Positions 33,865-42,397 of a stretch of 64,000 nt of DNA are shown piece by piece. Source of the stretch: Inquilinus sp. KBS0705. GTDB taxonomy: Bacteria > Bacteroidota > Bacteroidia > Sphingobacteriales > Sphingobacteriaceae. Within the stretch, counting starts at the first letter, position 1. Each line of letters begins with the position of its first letter. The position numbers were made by a program, and so were the translations under genes. The DNA lies in assembly GCA_005938025.2 (NCBI GenBank), contig VCCI02000003.1, positions 310,001 through 374,000 on the forward strand, read 5' to 3'. Below the pieces are notes generated by a model, which worked only from the letters and a program-made list of their open reading frames with translations, did not search any database and had not been told where the DNA came from.

Positions 33865-33994
33865 ACTCACCCCGAATACGCTACGCTGTTCGACCCTCTC
33901 TGCGCAAGCGCAAAGAGGGTTTAGAAAAAAGACCCCCTCTTTCCGTTAGCCAACGGAGAGAGGGGCATGGGGTGAGTCCACTCGTGAACTATGC
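33865..33994. repeat. REP/BIME-like inverted repeat pair, copy 2
   Basis: ACTCACCCC leads into a 28-base hairpin at 33893-33920, followed by the C-rich module CCCCCTCT (33933) with stem CCCCTCTTTCCGTT/AACGGAGAGAGGGG and a GGGGTGAGT tail that ends GTGAACTATGCA. These are the same two modules as at 3735-3868, in reverse order. The hairpin inner arms read TGCGC/GCGCA here and TACGC/GCGTA in copy 1, a compensatory A-T to G-C change that keeps pairing. Confidence 0.7.
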
Positions 33995-34079
33995 ATCATC
34001 ACCCATACTCCCACATAATTTTACATTAAACAGTACTTTCCCGTTGGTGCTAACTCTATGAATGCCCGACGTTTTTGCG

Positions 34080-34087
34080 TATATTTG
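34080..34087 (+). promoter_or_regulatory. -7 element of uvrA
   Basis: TATATTTG matches TAnnTTTG. It begins five bases after an in-frame TTG at 34075, so that codon cannot be the start and an ATG downstream (34111 or 34156) must be used. Confidence 0.55.
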
Positions 34088-34155
34088 CGAACTTTTTTAG
34101 CATTAATGCCATGCTGCAAAACCGCAGGGCATTTTACTTGTTTTTTGCAGAATAT

Positions 34156-37002
34156 ATGATTGAAAAACCGTTAGACCTGGGCGAGCAAAGCGAAGTTGAA
34201 GTGTATGGTGCCCGGGTACATAATTTAAAAAATATTGATGTTTCGTTTCCGCGTAATAAGCTGGTGGTTATTACTGGTTTAAGCGGTAGCGGTAAATCGT
34301 CGTTGGCGTTTGATACCATTTATGCCGAGGGCCAGCGCCGCTATATGGAAACATTTTCGGCCTACTCGCGCCAGTTTATGGGCGGTATGGAGCGGCCGGA
34401 TGTAGATAAGGTATCGGGCCTTAGTCCGGTTATCGCTATAGAGCAAAAAACAACCAGCAAAAACCCACGCAGTACTGTAGGTACCATTACCGAGATATAC
34501 GATTTTATGCGCCTGCTTTTTGCCCGCGCAGGCGATGCCTATAGCTATACCACCGGCGAAAAAATGGAGCGCATGAGCGAAGAGCAAATACTACGCACCA
34601 TTATGGAAAAGTTTGACGGGCAACCAGTAAACATACTGGCACCAGTAGTAAAGGCCCGTAAAGGCCATTACCGCGAATTGTTTGAGCAAATACGCAAGCA
34701 AGGCTACCTGAAGGTTTATATAGACGGCGCTATTGCCGATGTTGAACCCAAAATGCAGGTAGACCGCTACAAGATACACGATATTGATATAGTTGTTGAC
34801 CGCCTGGTGGTGAGCGAAGCCGATAGCAAGCGCTTATATACATCAGTACAAGCGGCATTAAAAATTGCCAAAGGTATTATACGTATTGCCGATAAGGATA
34901 ATAACGTAGCCTACTTTAGTAAATACCTGATGGACCCGGTATCGGGCATATCATACGATGAGCCGCAGCCTAATACTTTTTCGTTTAACTCGCCCTATGG
35001 CGCCTGCGAAAAATGTAACGGTTTGGGTTATATCTTCGAGGTAGATGAGGCATCAGTTATCCCGAATGCCAAGTTAAGTATATTAAATGGTGGACTTGCC
35101 CCAATAGGCGAGTATCGCGAAACCTGGATATTTCAGGTATTGAAGGCTTTGGCCAAAAAGTACGAGTTCTCGCTATCTACCCCGATAGAAAAATTAACCC
35201 GCGATCAATTGGATATTATATTAAACGGTTCGCCGGATATGATAACCGTAGCGGTTGAATACAATAAGTGGAATGTACAAAGCTACCAGATAACGTTTGA
35301 TGGTATCATCCGCATGTTGGAAGAGCAGCAGGAACGCCGTAACGACGAAGGTATGGATGATATGGAAAACTATCGTGTGCTGCGTACCTGTCCCGTTTGC
35401 GAAGGTGCCAGGCTTAAAAAAGAATCGCTGCATTTTAAGGTAGATAACAAAAATATTTTTGAGCTGGCCTGTATGGATATTACCACGCTTGATAAGTGGT
35501 ACACCGGGCTTGAAGAAAGACTAAACGAGCGCCAGAATGTTATTGCCAAAGAGATATTAAAAGAGATACGTGCACGCATAGGCTTTTTACTGGATGTAGG
35601 TTTAAGTTATTTAACCTTAGACCGTACCGCCAAAACCTTATCTGGCGGCGAAGCACAGCGCATCAGGCTGGCCACACAAATAGGCTCGCAGCTGATGAAT
35701 GTGATGTACATTTTAGATGAACCCAGCATTGGTTTGCACCAGCGCGATAACGAGCGACTGATAAACGCCCTTAAAAACCTGCGCGACCTGGGTAATACCG
35801 TTTTGGTGGTTGAGCATGATAAAGACATGATACTGGAAGCCGACCACGTAATTGATATGGGCCCGGCAGCGGGTGTACACGGCGGGCAGATAGTGGCGCA
35901 GGGTACCCCTGCCGAGCTGATGGCTTGCCATACGCTCACCACATTGTACATTAACGGCGAACGCGAGATTGCTATTCCTGCAAAACGCCGCGAGGGTAAT
36001 GGTAAGGTACTATCGCTTAAAAAGGCAACCGGCCACAACCTTAAAAAGGTAAGTGTCGATTTTCCGTTGGGTAAGCTCATTGGGGTAACGGGTGTATCGG
36101 GTAGTGGTAAATCAAGTTTGATCACCGAGACGCTATACCCTATATTAAATCACCACTTCTTCCGCGCTAAAAAGCAGCCTTTGCCTTACGAGAAAATTGA
36201 AGGGTTAGAGCATATTGATAAGGTTATTGAGATAGACCAAACACCAATAGGTCGCACGCCGCGAAGCAATCCGGCTACTTATACGGGCGTTTTCTCGGAT
36301 ATCCGTAACCTGTTTGTGGCATTGCCCGAATCGAGGATACGTGGTTATAAACCGGGCCGTTTCTCTTTCAACGTAAAGGGTGGCCGTTGCGAAACCTGCC
36401 AGGGTGCAGGCCAAAAGGTAATAGAAATGAACTTTTTACCCGATGTACAGGTGCCCTGCGAAGAATGTGGCGGCCGCCGTTACAACCGCGAAACACTTGA
36501 AGTACGTTACCGTGGTAAATCCATCAGCGATGTGTTGGATATGAGCATAGAGGATGCTACGCCATTTTTTGAGCATATCCCTGCCATTTATCGCAAGGTA
36601 AAAACCTTGTTTGATGTGGGCTTGGGCTACATTACTTTAGGGCAATCATCAACCACCTTATCGGGCGGCGAGGCACAGCGCGTTAAACTGGCTACCGAGC
36701 TTTCTAAAAAAGATACCGGCAACACATTCTATATATTAGATGAGCCTACAACAGGTTTGCACTTTGAAGATATAAACGTGTTGTTAGGTGTACTATACCA
36801 ACTGGTTGATAAAGGCAACACAGTGCTTGTAATAGAGCATAACCTTGATGTTATAAAGGTTGTCGACCATGTTATCGACCTTGGGCCCGAAGGTGGCTCA
36901 GGCGGCGGTAAAATACTGTTTAGCGGCACACCCGAAGGTTTATGCAAGGTTAAGGAAAGTTTTACCGGGCAGTTCCTGAAAAAGGAGATGGGGATAAAAT
37001 AA
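34156..37002 (+). CDS. uvrA: Excinuclease ABC subunit A
   Basis: A 948-residue ATPase that scans DNA for lesions with UvrB in nucleotide excision repair. The start at MIEKPLDLGEQ places EVEVYGARVHNLKNI in the usual position; upstream frames overlap the promoter. The first ABC half has Walker A GLSGSGKSSLAF (about residues 39-50) and signature LSGGEAQRIRLATQ; the second has GVSGSGKSSLI and LSGGEAQRVKLATE. Two zinc modules appear: CEKCNGLG/CPVCEGARL and CETCQGAGQ/CEECGGRRY. Full length. It is followed 41 bases later by the nnr gene. Confidence 0.97.
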   Translation: MIEKPLDLGEQSEVEVYGARVHNLKNIDVSFPRNKLVVITGLSGSGKSSLAFDTIYAEGQRRYMETFSAYSRQFMGGMERPDVDKVSGLSPVIAIEQKTTSKNPRSTVGTITEIYDFMRLLFARAGDAYSYTTGEKMERMSEEQILRTIMEKFDGQPVNILAPVVKARKGHYRELFEQIRKQGYLKVYIDGAIADVEPKMQVDRYKIHDIDIVVDRLVVSEADSKRLYTSVQAALKIAKGIIRIADKDNNVAYFSKYLMDPVSGISYDEPQPNTFSFNSPYGACEKCNGLGYIFEVDEASVIPNAKLSILNGGLAPIGEYRETWIFQVLKALAKKYEFSLSTPIEKLTRDQLDIILNGSPDMITVAVEYNKWNVQSYQITFDGIIRMLEEQQERRNDEGMDDMENYRVLRTCPVCEGARLKKESLHFKVDNKNIFELACMDITTLDKWYTGLEERLNERQNVIAKEILKEIRARIGFLLDVGLSYLTLDRTAKTLSGGEAQRIRLATQIGSQLMNVMYILDEPSIGLHQRDNERLINALKNLRDLGNTVLVVEHDKDMILEADHVIDMGPAAGVHGGQIVAQGTPAELMACHTLTTLYINGEREIAIPAKRREGNGKVLSLKKATGHNLKKVSVDFPLGKLIGVTGVSGSGKSSLITETLYPILNHHFFRAKKQPLPYEKIEGLEHIDKVIEIDQTPIGRTPRSNPATYTGVFSDIRNLFVALPESRIRGYKPGRFSFNVKGGRCETCQGAGQKVIEMNFLPDVQVPCEECGGRRYNRETLEVRYRGKSISDVLDMSIEDATPFFEHIPAIYRKVKTLFDVGLGYITLGQSSTTLSGGEAQRVKLATELSKKDTGNTFYILDEPTTGLHFEDINVLLGVLYQLVDKGNTVLVIEHNLDVIKVVDHVIDLGPEGGSGGGKILFSGTPEGLCKVKESFTGQFLKKEMGIK

Positions 37003-37043
37003 TTCCCATAAAACAATTCCTATAAATCCTACCTTTAGGATAT

Positions 37044-38543
37044 ATGCTGCCTTTACTTGTATCGTCACAAATGCGCGAAGCAGATGCTTATACCATCGCA
37101 AACGAACCTATCAAGTCAATTGATCTGATGGAACGGGCCAGCAAGGCATTTGTAGGCTGGTTCATAAACCATTTTCCTAACAAAACAAAAAGCATAGCTG
37201 TTTATTGCGGTACGGGCAATAATGGTGGCGATGGACTCGCTATAGCTCGCTTATTGCATGAGCACGGTTATACGCAACTTAATATTAAAATAGTCCGTTT
37301 TTCTGATAAAGCCAGCGACGATTTCAATATCAATTTAAAAAGAATAGGTAATATCGCTACCGCTGAAATAAACCCCGGTGATGAATTACCCGAGGAAACC
37401 AGCGACCTAATAATTGACGCGCTGTTGGGTAGCGGCTTAAATAAACCATTAAAAAGCGACTATAACCGCTTAGTTACCTACTTAAACAGCCTGCAAAAGA
37501 CAGTTGTTGCGGTAGATGTACCTACCGGATTTTTTACTGATGGCGAAGTGCCTGCCGATGCCACTGTTTTAAAAGCCGACCTTGTGATAACGTTTCAGCA
37601 GCCCAAAATAAACTTTTTACTACCCGAATCAGGCCCGTATATCAATTGCTGGGAGGCGGTGAAGATAGGTATTGATGAAGCGTTTATTAATTCGGTTGAT
37701 ACCCCGTATTTTTATGTAGAAGAAAAGGATGCCCGTAAAATGATTAAACCCCGTCATAAGTTTAGCAATAAAGGCACTTATGGCCATGCATTTATTATAG
37801 CCGGTAAAGACGAAACCATGGGCGCGGCCTTATTATGTGCTTCTGCATGCGTATATGCCGGGGCGGGGCTTACTACCGCCTGCATACCACAAAGTGGCTT
37901 AACCGCCCTTAATAGCTATATGCCCGAGGTAATGGTAGTAATACGTAACGATTATGCCCTGCCGGATATTAATTGGGATAAATACAGCACTATAGGAATT
38001 GGCCCCGGTTTAGGTAAAGACGATAATACCTTAAACTTATTGATACCGATTTTTGAAAACTATAATAAACCGATAGTTATAGATGCCGACGCGCTAAACG
38101 TATTGGCCGAAAATAAGAAGTTATTGACCCAACTGCCACAAGGAAGCATATTAACACCGCATATGAAGGAATTTGACCGCCTGTTTGGCCAACATACCAG
38201 TTGGTGGCACCGCATGCAAACCGCAAAGCAAAAAGCGCAGGAACTTAATATGTATATTGTTCTTAAAAACGAGTACACCATAACAGCCACTCCTGAAGGG
38301 AAACTTTACTTTAACAGTACCGGTAATGCCGCTATGGCAACCGGCGGTATGGGCGATGTACTTACAGGCATTATAACCGCTTTATTAGCGCAAAAGTATT
38401 CGCCGAAGGATGCTTGTTTATTAGGTATATATATACACGGTAAGGCGGGAGACGAATTAGCTTTACCCAACCGCATGAACGTGGTGTTGCCACATAAGGT
38501 AGCCGCGCTGTTACCACTTACCATGGCCAAATTAAAGGCATAA
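37044..38543 (+). CDS. nnrD: Bifunctional NAD(P)H-hydrate epimerase/dehydratase
   Basis: A 499-residue metabolite-repair enzyme that rescues damaged NAD(P)H hydrates. The N-terminal epimerase domain (about 1-210) has YCGTGNNGGDGLAIARLL and DALLGSGLNKPL; the C-terminal ADP-dependent dehydratase has GTYGHAFIIAGKDETMGAAL, IGPGLGKDD, VIDADALNV and the nucleotide loop NAAMATGGMGDVLTGII. Fusion of both domains is usual in bacteria. TACCTTTA at 37030-37037 is one base off the -7 consensus, seven before the ATG, so a private promoter is possible. Confidence 0.95.
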   Translation: MLPLLVSSQMREADAYTIANEPIKSIDLMERASKAFVGWFINHFPNKTKSIAVYCGTGNNGGDGLAIARLLHEHGYTQLNIKIVRFSDKASDDFNINLKRIGNIATAEINPGDELPEETSDLIIDALLGSGLNKPLKSDYNRLVTYLNSLQKTVVAVDVPTGFFTDGEVPADATVLKADLVITFQQPKINFLLPESGPYINCWEAVKIGIDEAFINSVDTPYFYVEEKDARKMIKPRHKFSNKGTYGHAFIIAGKDETMGAALLCASACVYAGAGLTTACIPQSGLTALNSYMPEVMVVIRNDYALPDINWDKYSTIGIGPGLGKDDNTLNLLIPIFENYNKPIVIDADALNVLAENKKLLTQLPQGSILTPHMKEFDRLFGQHTSWWHRMQTAKQKAQELNMYIVLKNEYTITATPEGKLYFNSTGNAAMATGGMGDVLTGIITALLAQKYSPKDACLLGIYIHGKAGDELALPNRMNVVLPHKVAALLPLTMAKLKA

Positions 38544-38545
38544 AA

Positions 38546-38576
38546 AAAGCGGATGCAAGTATCATACATCCGCTTT
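38546..38576 (+). terminator. Intrinsic terminator-like hairpin after nnrD
   Basis: AAAGCGGATG and CATCCGCTTT form a 10-bp stem around an 11-base loop just after the stop codon. The T-run is short. Confidence 0.7.
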
Positions 38577-38715
38577 CTAAACTATTAACTGATCTTATAA
38601 AGAACTAAATACTTCTAACTATATACATAAGACGCTTGTCTCTTGTATTCGTTACATAAACGCATGTATTTAATTTTTTGTTTAAATGCATTTTACTTTT
38701 AACATATTTTAACAA

Positions 38716-38749
38716 AAAAGGCTGATTTACACCTGTAAATCAGCCTTTT
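38716..38749 (-). terminator. Perfect-stem terminator of the sigma/anti-sigma operon
   Basis: AAAAGGCTGATTTACA and TGTAAATCAGCCTTTT are exact reverse complements separated by two bases; on the minus strand the stem is followed by TTGTT, in line with the end of the anti-sigma transcript 24 bases away. Confidence 0.88.
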
Positions 38750-38772
38750 GTATGTTTGTAATTAAAAATTTG

Positions 38773-39609
38773 TTAAAACTTTCCTATCACCACCATCTGG
38801 TCGAGTGTAGGGTTAACACTACCGCCGGTTGGTTCAAGCGTTACTGCAAAGGCATCCGCGCTTGCTATCGACTTCATTTCTTTTATGCCGATGGTATCGG
38901 CGGTAGCGGGTGCATCAAACACACCCATATCTACAGGTTTGCCGCCAACAAGGGCCCATAATTGATATTGGTGCTGCTTATCGTGCGCAGGCAGTTTCAT
39001 GCCGTTCATGGCTACCATTACCTTTTTATTTGCCGAGTTCCAGGCCAGCGTCATGGCCGATTGCGGGGCCTTTGGTGTGCCTTGCAGCTTAAGTACTTTA
39101 TAAGTAGGGTTGCGGTACATATCCAACTCGGTATCCAGTAAGTTTACTTGGTTGGCAAAATGCTGTTTATCGGTTTGTAGCGCGGTAAGCTGATTGTTAG
39201 AATCCTGTAATTGGCTGTATAAATTAACCAGACCATAAATGCTTATCAACAATAATGTTAGGCAGGCTGCAAAGGCATATTTATAAAAGCTGCTAACGGT
39301 GCGGGTGGGTAATGCAACAACATTTTCGTCCTCATCGCTTGCGGTTCTGCCTTTAAAATTATCATCATCGCCTAAATTTACAACCAGGCTATTTAATATT
39401 TTTGTGCGTAAATGTTCAGATGGTTCTACAGTGTGTGCTTCTGCGTAAAACTCTATTGATTTCTCTATCTCGTCAATTTCTGCCTTAACAGCAGGATATT
39501 TTGAAGCCATATCCTCCACTTGTAACTTTTCGTCAGGGCTTACATCGCCCAAAACGTAAAGTTCCAAAATCCCCGATTCAATATATTCCTTTATGTCTTC
39601 CACTTTCAA
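38773..39609 (-). CDS. Anti-sigma factor (RskA-like)
   Basis: A 278-residue membrane protein. The N-terminal 90 residues (YIESGILELYVLGDVSPDEK...) form the helical anti-sigma/zinc-finger-like region that binds the sigma factor, a membrane helix lies at about 106-126 (YAFAACLTLLLISIYGLVN), and a coiled coil and periplasmic RskA-type domain follow (MTLAWNSANKKVMVAMNGMKLP, YQLWALVGGKPVDMGVF). The overlap with the sigma gene stop (ATGA) indicates coupled translation. The stimulus is unknown. Confidence 0.9.
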   Translation of the reverse strand: MKVEDIKEYIESGILELYVLGDVSPDEKLQVEDMASKYPAVKAEIDEIEKSIEFYAEAHTVEPSEHLRTKILNSLVVNLGDDDNFKGRTASDEDENVVALPTRTVSSFYKYAFAACLTLLLISIYGLVNLYSQLQDSNNQLTALQTDKQHFANQVNLLDTELDMYRNPTYKVLKLQGTPKAPQSAMTLAWNSANKKVMVAMNGMKLPAHDKQHQYQLWALVGGKPVDMGVFDAPATADTIGIKEMKSIASADAFAVTLEPTGGSVNPTLDQMVVIGKF

Positions 39610-40157
39610 TTAAAATGTTTTCTGAGTTGCAGAATAGCCATCCTTAAACGGGTTTTAATGGTTCCAAGCGGTACGCCAAGTTCGTCGGCGGCTTCCACAT
39701 GGGTGTAACCTTTAAAATACACCAATTCAAGAATTGACTTTTGCTCGGGTTTCAAGGTAGATACTAACTCCCTGATTCCCAACAACTCGGGCTTGTAAAC
39801 CGTGTTTCTTTGTTCGTCTATGAAAGTTACGTTATTTTCAAGCTCCTGGTTTTTATTTTGGTTCTTAAAATCTTTAGATCGTACTTTATCAATCGACAAA
39901 TTGCGGGCAATATTTACCATCCAGGTAAATAAGCGGCCTTTTTCGCTACTGTAGCCCGAAAAAGAATTCCATATTTTTACAAACGTTTCTTGCAAAACGT
40001 CTTCGGCAATGGCAGTATCGGTTATAATTCTGGAAATAACACCGAACAGGGAAGACGAGTACATATCGTACAACGCTTCGATCGCGATCTTTTCACGATT
40101 ACGTAGCGCAAGCACTAACTCTTCCTCTGATAACGATATTTTGCGTTTCTTACTCAA
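39606..40157 (-). CDS. ECF RNA polymerase sigma factor
   Basis: A 183-residue sigma factor. Region 2 reads LYDMYSSSLFGVISRIITDTAIAEDVLQETFVKIWNS with the -10-recognising part following, and region 4 reads LVYFKGYTHVEAADELGVPLGTIKTRLRMAILQLRKHF, the HTH that reads the -35. It overlaps its anti-sigma by four bases. Promoter specificity and regulon are not deducible here. It starts 24 bases from the lipA end, on the same strand. Confidence 0.93.
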   Translation of the reverse strand: MSKKRKISLSEEELVLALRNREKIAIEALYDMYSSSLFGVISRIITDTAIAEDVLQETFVKIWNSFSGYSSEKGRLFTWMVNIARNLSIDKVRSKDFKNQNKNQELENNVTFIDEQRNTVYKPELLGIRELVSTLKPEQKSILELVYFKGYTHVEAADELGVPLGTIKTRLRMAILQLRKHFN

Positions 40158-40181
40158 TGTGGTGAAGATAGAAAGGAATAA

Positions 40182-41060
40182 TTACATTTCAAACAAATGC
40201 TTTTCGGCATGGTAAGACGAGCGTACCAATGGCCCGCTTTCAACATACTTAAATCCTTTTTTCAATCCCCACTCTTTATAGCTGGCAAACTGATCGGGAT
40301 GTATCCAGTCAATCACCGGATGATGATTGCGTGTAGGTTGTAAATATTGGCCCAGCGTTAATATATGTACACCAGCTTCCAGCAAGTCGTCCATTGCTTC
40401 CAGCACATCTTCTTCGCGTTCGCCAAGGCCAAGCATTATGCCCGATTTGGTGCGCACACCCGCGTTAGATGTTATCCTTAATGCCTCTAAACTTCTATCG
40501 TACTTAGCTTGTATACGCACTTCTTTGGTTAAACGCCTAACGGTTTCCAAATTATGTGAAACCACCTCGGGGCGGGTTTCCAGCACGCGTTCCAGGTTGT
40601 CCCAAATCCCTCTAAAATCGGGTAACAAGGTCTCTAATGTAGTTTGAGGGCTTTCGCGGCGTATGGCGTTGATGGTTTCGGCCCATATAATAGATCCGCC
40701 GTCCTTCAAATCGTCGCGGTCTACAGATGTAATTACACAATGCTTTACCTGCATTAACTTAACCGAATTGGCTACGCGGTTAGGCTCGTCGGTGTCAACT
40801 GCCAAAGGCCTGCCGGTTGCTACAGCGCAAAAAGAACACGATCGGGTACAAATATTACCCAATATCATAAAGGTAGCGGTACCCGCGCCCCAGCACTCGC
40901 CCATGTTTGGGCAATTACCGCTTTCGCAAATGGTGTGTAACTTATGGGTATCAACCAAACCACGAACATGGGCATATTCTTTTCCTACAGGCAGCCTTAC
41001 TCTAAGCCAATCGGGCTTGCGTTGAGGCTGATTCGCTGGCACTACAGGCAAATCAATCAT
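40182..41060 (-). CDS. lipA: Lipoyl synthase
   Basis: A 292-residue radical SAM enzyme inserting two sulfurs into the octanoyl chain on E2 subunits. The auxiliary cluster motif [12 protein letters not shown] (CX4CX5C) stands at about residues 45-56, and the radical SAM motif CTRSCSFC (CX3CX2C) follows at about 71-78; the terminal Arg-Ser-Ser-Tyr (VRSSYHAE) holds the conserved serine ligand. Full length. A TAATTTTG -7 element ends four bases before its ATG, suggesting a leaderless message. Confidence 0.97.
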   Translation of the reverse strand: MIDLPVVPANQPQRKPDWLRVRLPVGKEYAHVRGLVDTHKLHTICESGNCPNMGECWGAGTATFMILGNICTRSCSFCAVATGRPLAVDTDEPNRVANSVKLMQVKHCVITSVDRDDLKDGGSIIWAETINAIRRESPQTTLETLLPDFRGIWDNLERVLETRPEVVSHNLETVRRLTKEVRIQAKYDRSLEALRITSNAGVRTKSGIMLGLGEREEDVLEAMDDLLEAGVHILTLGQYLQPTRNHHPVIDWIHPDQFASYKEWGLKKGFKYVESGPLVRSSYHAEKHLFEM

Positions 41061-41064
41061 GATA

Positions 41065-41072
41065 CAAAATTA
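41065..41072 (-). promoter_or_regulatory. -7 element of lipA, four bases before the ATG
   Basis: On the minus strand TAATTTTG is followed by TATC and the ATG. Transcription from such a site would begin at or next to the start codon. Confidence 0.5.
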
Positions 41073-41152
41073 GTTAAAAATGTTATAAATGTTGTAAGGG
41101 TTGAAATGCTTACAGTGATTTGACTAATAAGGAACGGATGTATAAATTAAAA

Positions 41153-41183
41153 GCCCTTAAGACATTTTCAATATCCTAAGGGC
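41153..41183 (-). terminator. Hairpin after ytxJ
   Basis: GCCCTTA (41153-41159) and TAAGGGC (41177-41183) form a 7-bp stem with a long loop, 33 bases downstream of the ytxJ stop. T runs are weak. Confidence 0.5.
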
Positions 41184-41215
41184 CCTTATATTTTGCCTTG
41201 TTATTAACAGTAGTA

Positions 41216-41545
41216 TTATGAAAGTACACTCATGGTTTCATCAACAGATATTTGCCCGTGCGATTGATCGAGCACGCATTCACCATCTTTTATCAACAGC
41301 AATTGCGGCGATTCGTGATGTACCTGAAAATCGGAGGCTATTTTGTTGGACAGGTCGCGGTGTTTGATAAGATCTAAAAAGTAAAGAGGCATATCATCAG
41401 GTAGGTTGTCCCAGTCTAACTCAAAGCGCCGCTTAGCCATCATGCTAATAGAACACCGTGTGCTGTGTTTAAAAACTAAACTATAACCCGCTTGCTGTTT
41501 AATAGCATCAATCTGCTCCGCAGTTTCCAACTGTATCCATTCCAT
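41216..41545 (-). CDS. ytxJ: Bacilliredoxin-like YtxJ/BrxC family protein
   Basis: A 109-residue thioredoxin-fold protein. WIQLETAEQIDAI is the family opening; HSTRCSIS holds the single active-site Cys (TRCS in place of CxxC, as in monothiol bacilliredoxins), and SPQLLLIKDG is the cis-Pro strand. The family reduces bacillithiol-protein mixed disulfides, which fits the presence of bshA in the window. No second cysteine is seen in the motif. The -7 element TACCTTTG ends four bases before the ATG. Sure of the family, less sure of the redox partner. Confidence 0.88.
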   Translation of the reverse strand: MEWIQLETAEQIDAIKQQAGYSLVFKHSTRCSISMMAKRRFELDWDNLPDDMPLYFLDLIKHRDLSNKIASDFQVHHESPQLLLIKDGECVLDQSHGQISVDETMSVLS

Positions 41546-41549
41546 AAAA

Positions 41550-41557
41550 CAAAGGTA
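41550..41557 (-). promoter_or_regulatory. -7 element of ytxJ, four bases before the ATG
   Basis: On the minus strand TACCTTTG is followed by TTTT and the ATG at 41545. A TTTG lies a further 16 bases upstream (41574-41577). Confidence 0.55.
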
Positions 41558-41639
41558 ATGTAATAGCCCTCTTCAAAAGTAAAAACAATGTAAAACTGCT
41601 TTAGTTTGGTGCTATCGGGAAAGAAATGACATTTGTTAA

Positions 41640-41747
41640 CTACCGGCCGCGGGGGTATGAGCCGTATGCAGGGCATAATTTATTTGAGCATGATGATATG
41701 CTGCCAACCGCCAATGCTATAACAATGATGTAAATTATTTTTTTCAT
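41640..41747 (-). CDS. 35-residue lipoprotein
   Basis: A tiny gene: ATG at 41745-41747, stop TAG at 41640-41642, 36 codons. The product has a lysine start, a hydrophobic signal (IIYIIVIALAVG) and a lipobox ISSC with Cys20. The mature lipid-anchored peptide is 16 residues and contains CPAY and GSYPRGR with a second Cys. A -7 element TAAGTTTG (41757-41764) sits nine bases before the ATG, so it has its own promoter, between ribH and ytxJ. Short lipoproteins with a Cys-Pro motif occur in the phylum; I cannot name a function. Confidence 0.7.
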   Translation of the reverse strand: MKKIIYIIVIALAVGSISSCSNKLCPAYGSYPRGR

Positions 41748-41756
41748 GTGTTTCAT

Positions 41757-41791
41757 CAAACTTAATATTTATACGGCATTACTGCCCCAAA
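41757..41791 (-). promoter_or_regulatory. Promoter of the 35-residue lipoprotein gene
   Basis: On the minus strand TAAGTTTG (41757-41764) matches TAnnTTTG, and TTTG stands 23 bases upstream at 41788-41791, inside the end of ribH. The spacing is a little long. Confidence 0.55.
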
Positions 41792-42273
41792 GTTTCAACC
41801 AATTTAGCCATTTTTATGGCAGTTACAGCAGCTTCATCGCCTTTATTTCCGTGTTTGCCGCCTGCCCTGTCTATTGCTTGCTGCTGGTTATCAGTGGTAA
41901 GCACTCCAAATATAACAGGTTTGCTGTATTTTATGGCAACATTACTTACACCATTTGCAACCGCGTTACAAATAAAATCAAAATGGCGTGTTTCGCCCTG
42001 TATAACACAACCCAGGCATATAACCGCGTCCAGCTTTTTGTTTTTTAATAAAAGTTCGGCTCCGGTGGTAAGTTCAAAGCTGCCGGGTACGGTGTAGCTA
42101 TATATGTTATCGGGGTTAGCGCCGTTATCAACAAGGCTTTTATAAGCGCCCTGGTATAATGCATCAGTAATTTCGGTATTCCACTCGGCTACCACAATGC
42201 CAAAACTATAGCCTGCTGCAGATGGTATTGCCGAGGCCGAAAAATCTGAAAGGTTTTTTAAATGTGTAGCCAT
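41779..42273 (-). CDS. ribH: 6,7-dimethyl-8-ribityllumazine synthase
   Basis: A 164-residue riboflavin-pathway enzyme that condenses the butanone phosphate and the diamino-uracil to lumazine, assembling into a capsid-like shell. FGIVVAEWNTEITDALYQGA is the N-terminal strand with the phosphate-binding Trp/Asn region, VPGSFELTTGAELLL is the substrate loop, and CLGCVIQGETRHFDFI contains the catalytic-site residues His and Phe. Length is normal. It is on its own; other rib genes are not nearby. No FMN riboswitch is seen upstream. Confidence 0.96.
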   Translation of the reverse strand: MATHLKNLSDFSASAIPSAAGYSFGIVVAEWNTEITDALYQGAYKSLVDNGANPDNIYSYTVPGSFELTTGAELLLKNKKLDAVICLGCVIQGETRHFDFICNAVANGVSNVAIKYSKPVIFGVLTTDNQQQAIDRAGGKHGNKGDEAAVTAIKMAKLVETLGQ

Positions 42274-42309
42274 GTATTGTTGTAAAGGTTGAAAAAGTTA
42301 TGAATAGTA

Positions 42310-42389
42310 AAAAATGTTTTTAAAATAATAAGGGTTGAAAGTATCGTAAAGCGCGGCCTTACAATGTTTTCAACCCTTAAAACATTTTT
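42310..42389 (-). terminator. Long bulged hairpin after the TPR gene
   Basis: AAAAATGTTTT (42310-42320) pairs with AAAACATTTTT (42379-42389), then after a nine-base bulge AAGGGTTGAAA (42330-42340) pairs with TTTCAACCCTT (42368-42378), and an inner stem GTAA/TTAC closes the tip. It lies eight bases past the TPR gene stop and reads T-rich at its minus-strand 3' end. An elaborate terminator or a small RNA is possible. Confidence 0.6.
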
Positions 42390-42397
42390 TATAACAC

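Larger units (their letters stand above)
33839..34155. other. Repeat-bearing gap before uvrA
   Basis: This 317-base gap holds the REP/BIME-like copy 2 at 33865-33994 and the uvrA -7 element at 34080. I see no gene in it. Confidence 0.6.

Noticed and set aside
34075..34155. Upstream in-frame start codons for uvrA
   Set aside because: The TTG at 34075 lies at the -7 element, and family length fits the ATG at 34156.
38605..38691. 28-codon open frame on the minus strand between two terminators
   Set aside because: No signal peptide, promoter or recognisable feature; the region might hold a small RNA, but nothing supports it.
42274..42397. FMN riboswitch near ribH
   Set aside because: The region is downstream of the TPR gene and forms a terminator-like hairpin; the conserved FMN-aptamer core sequences are not seen.
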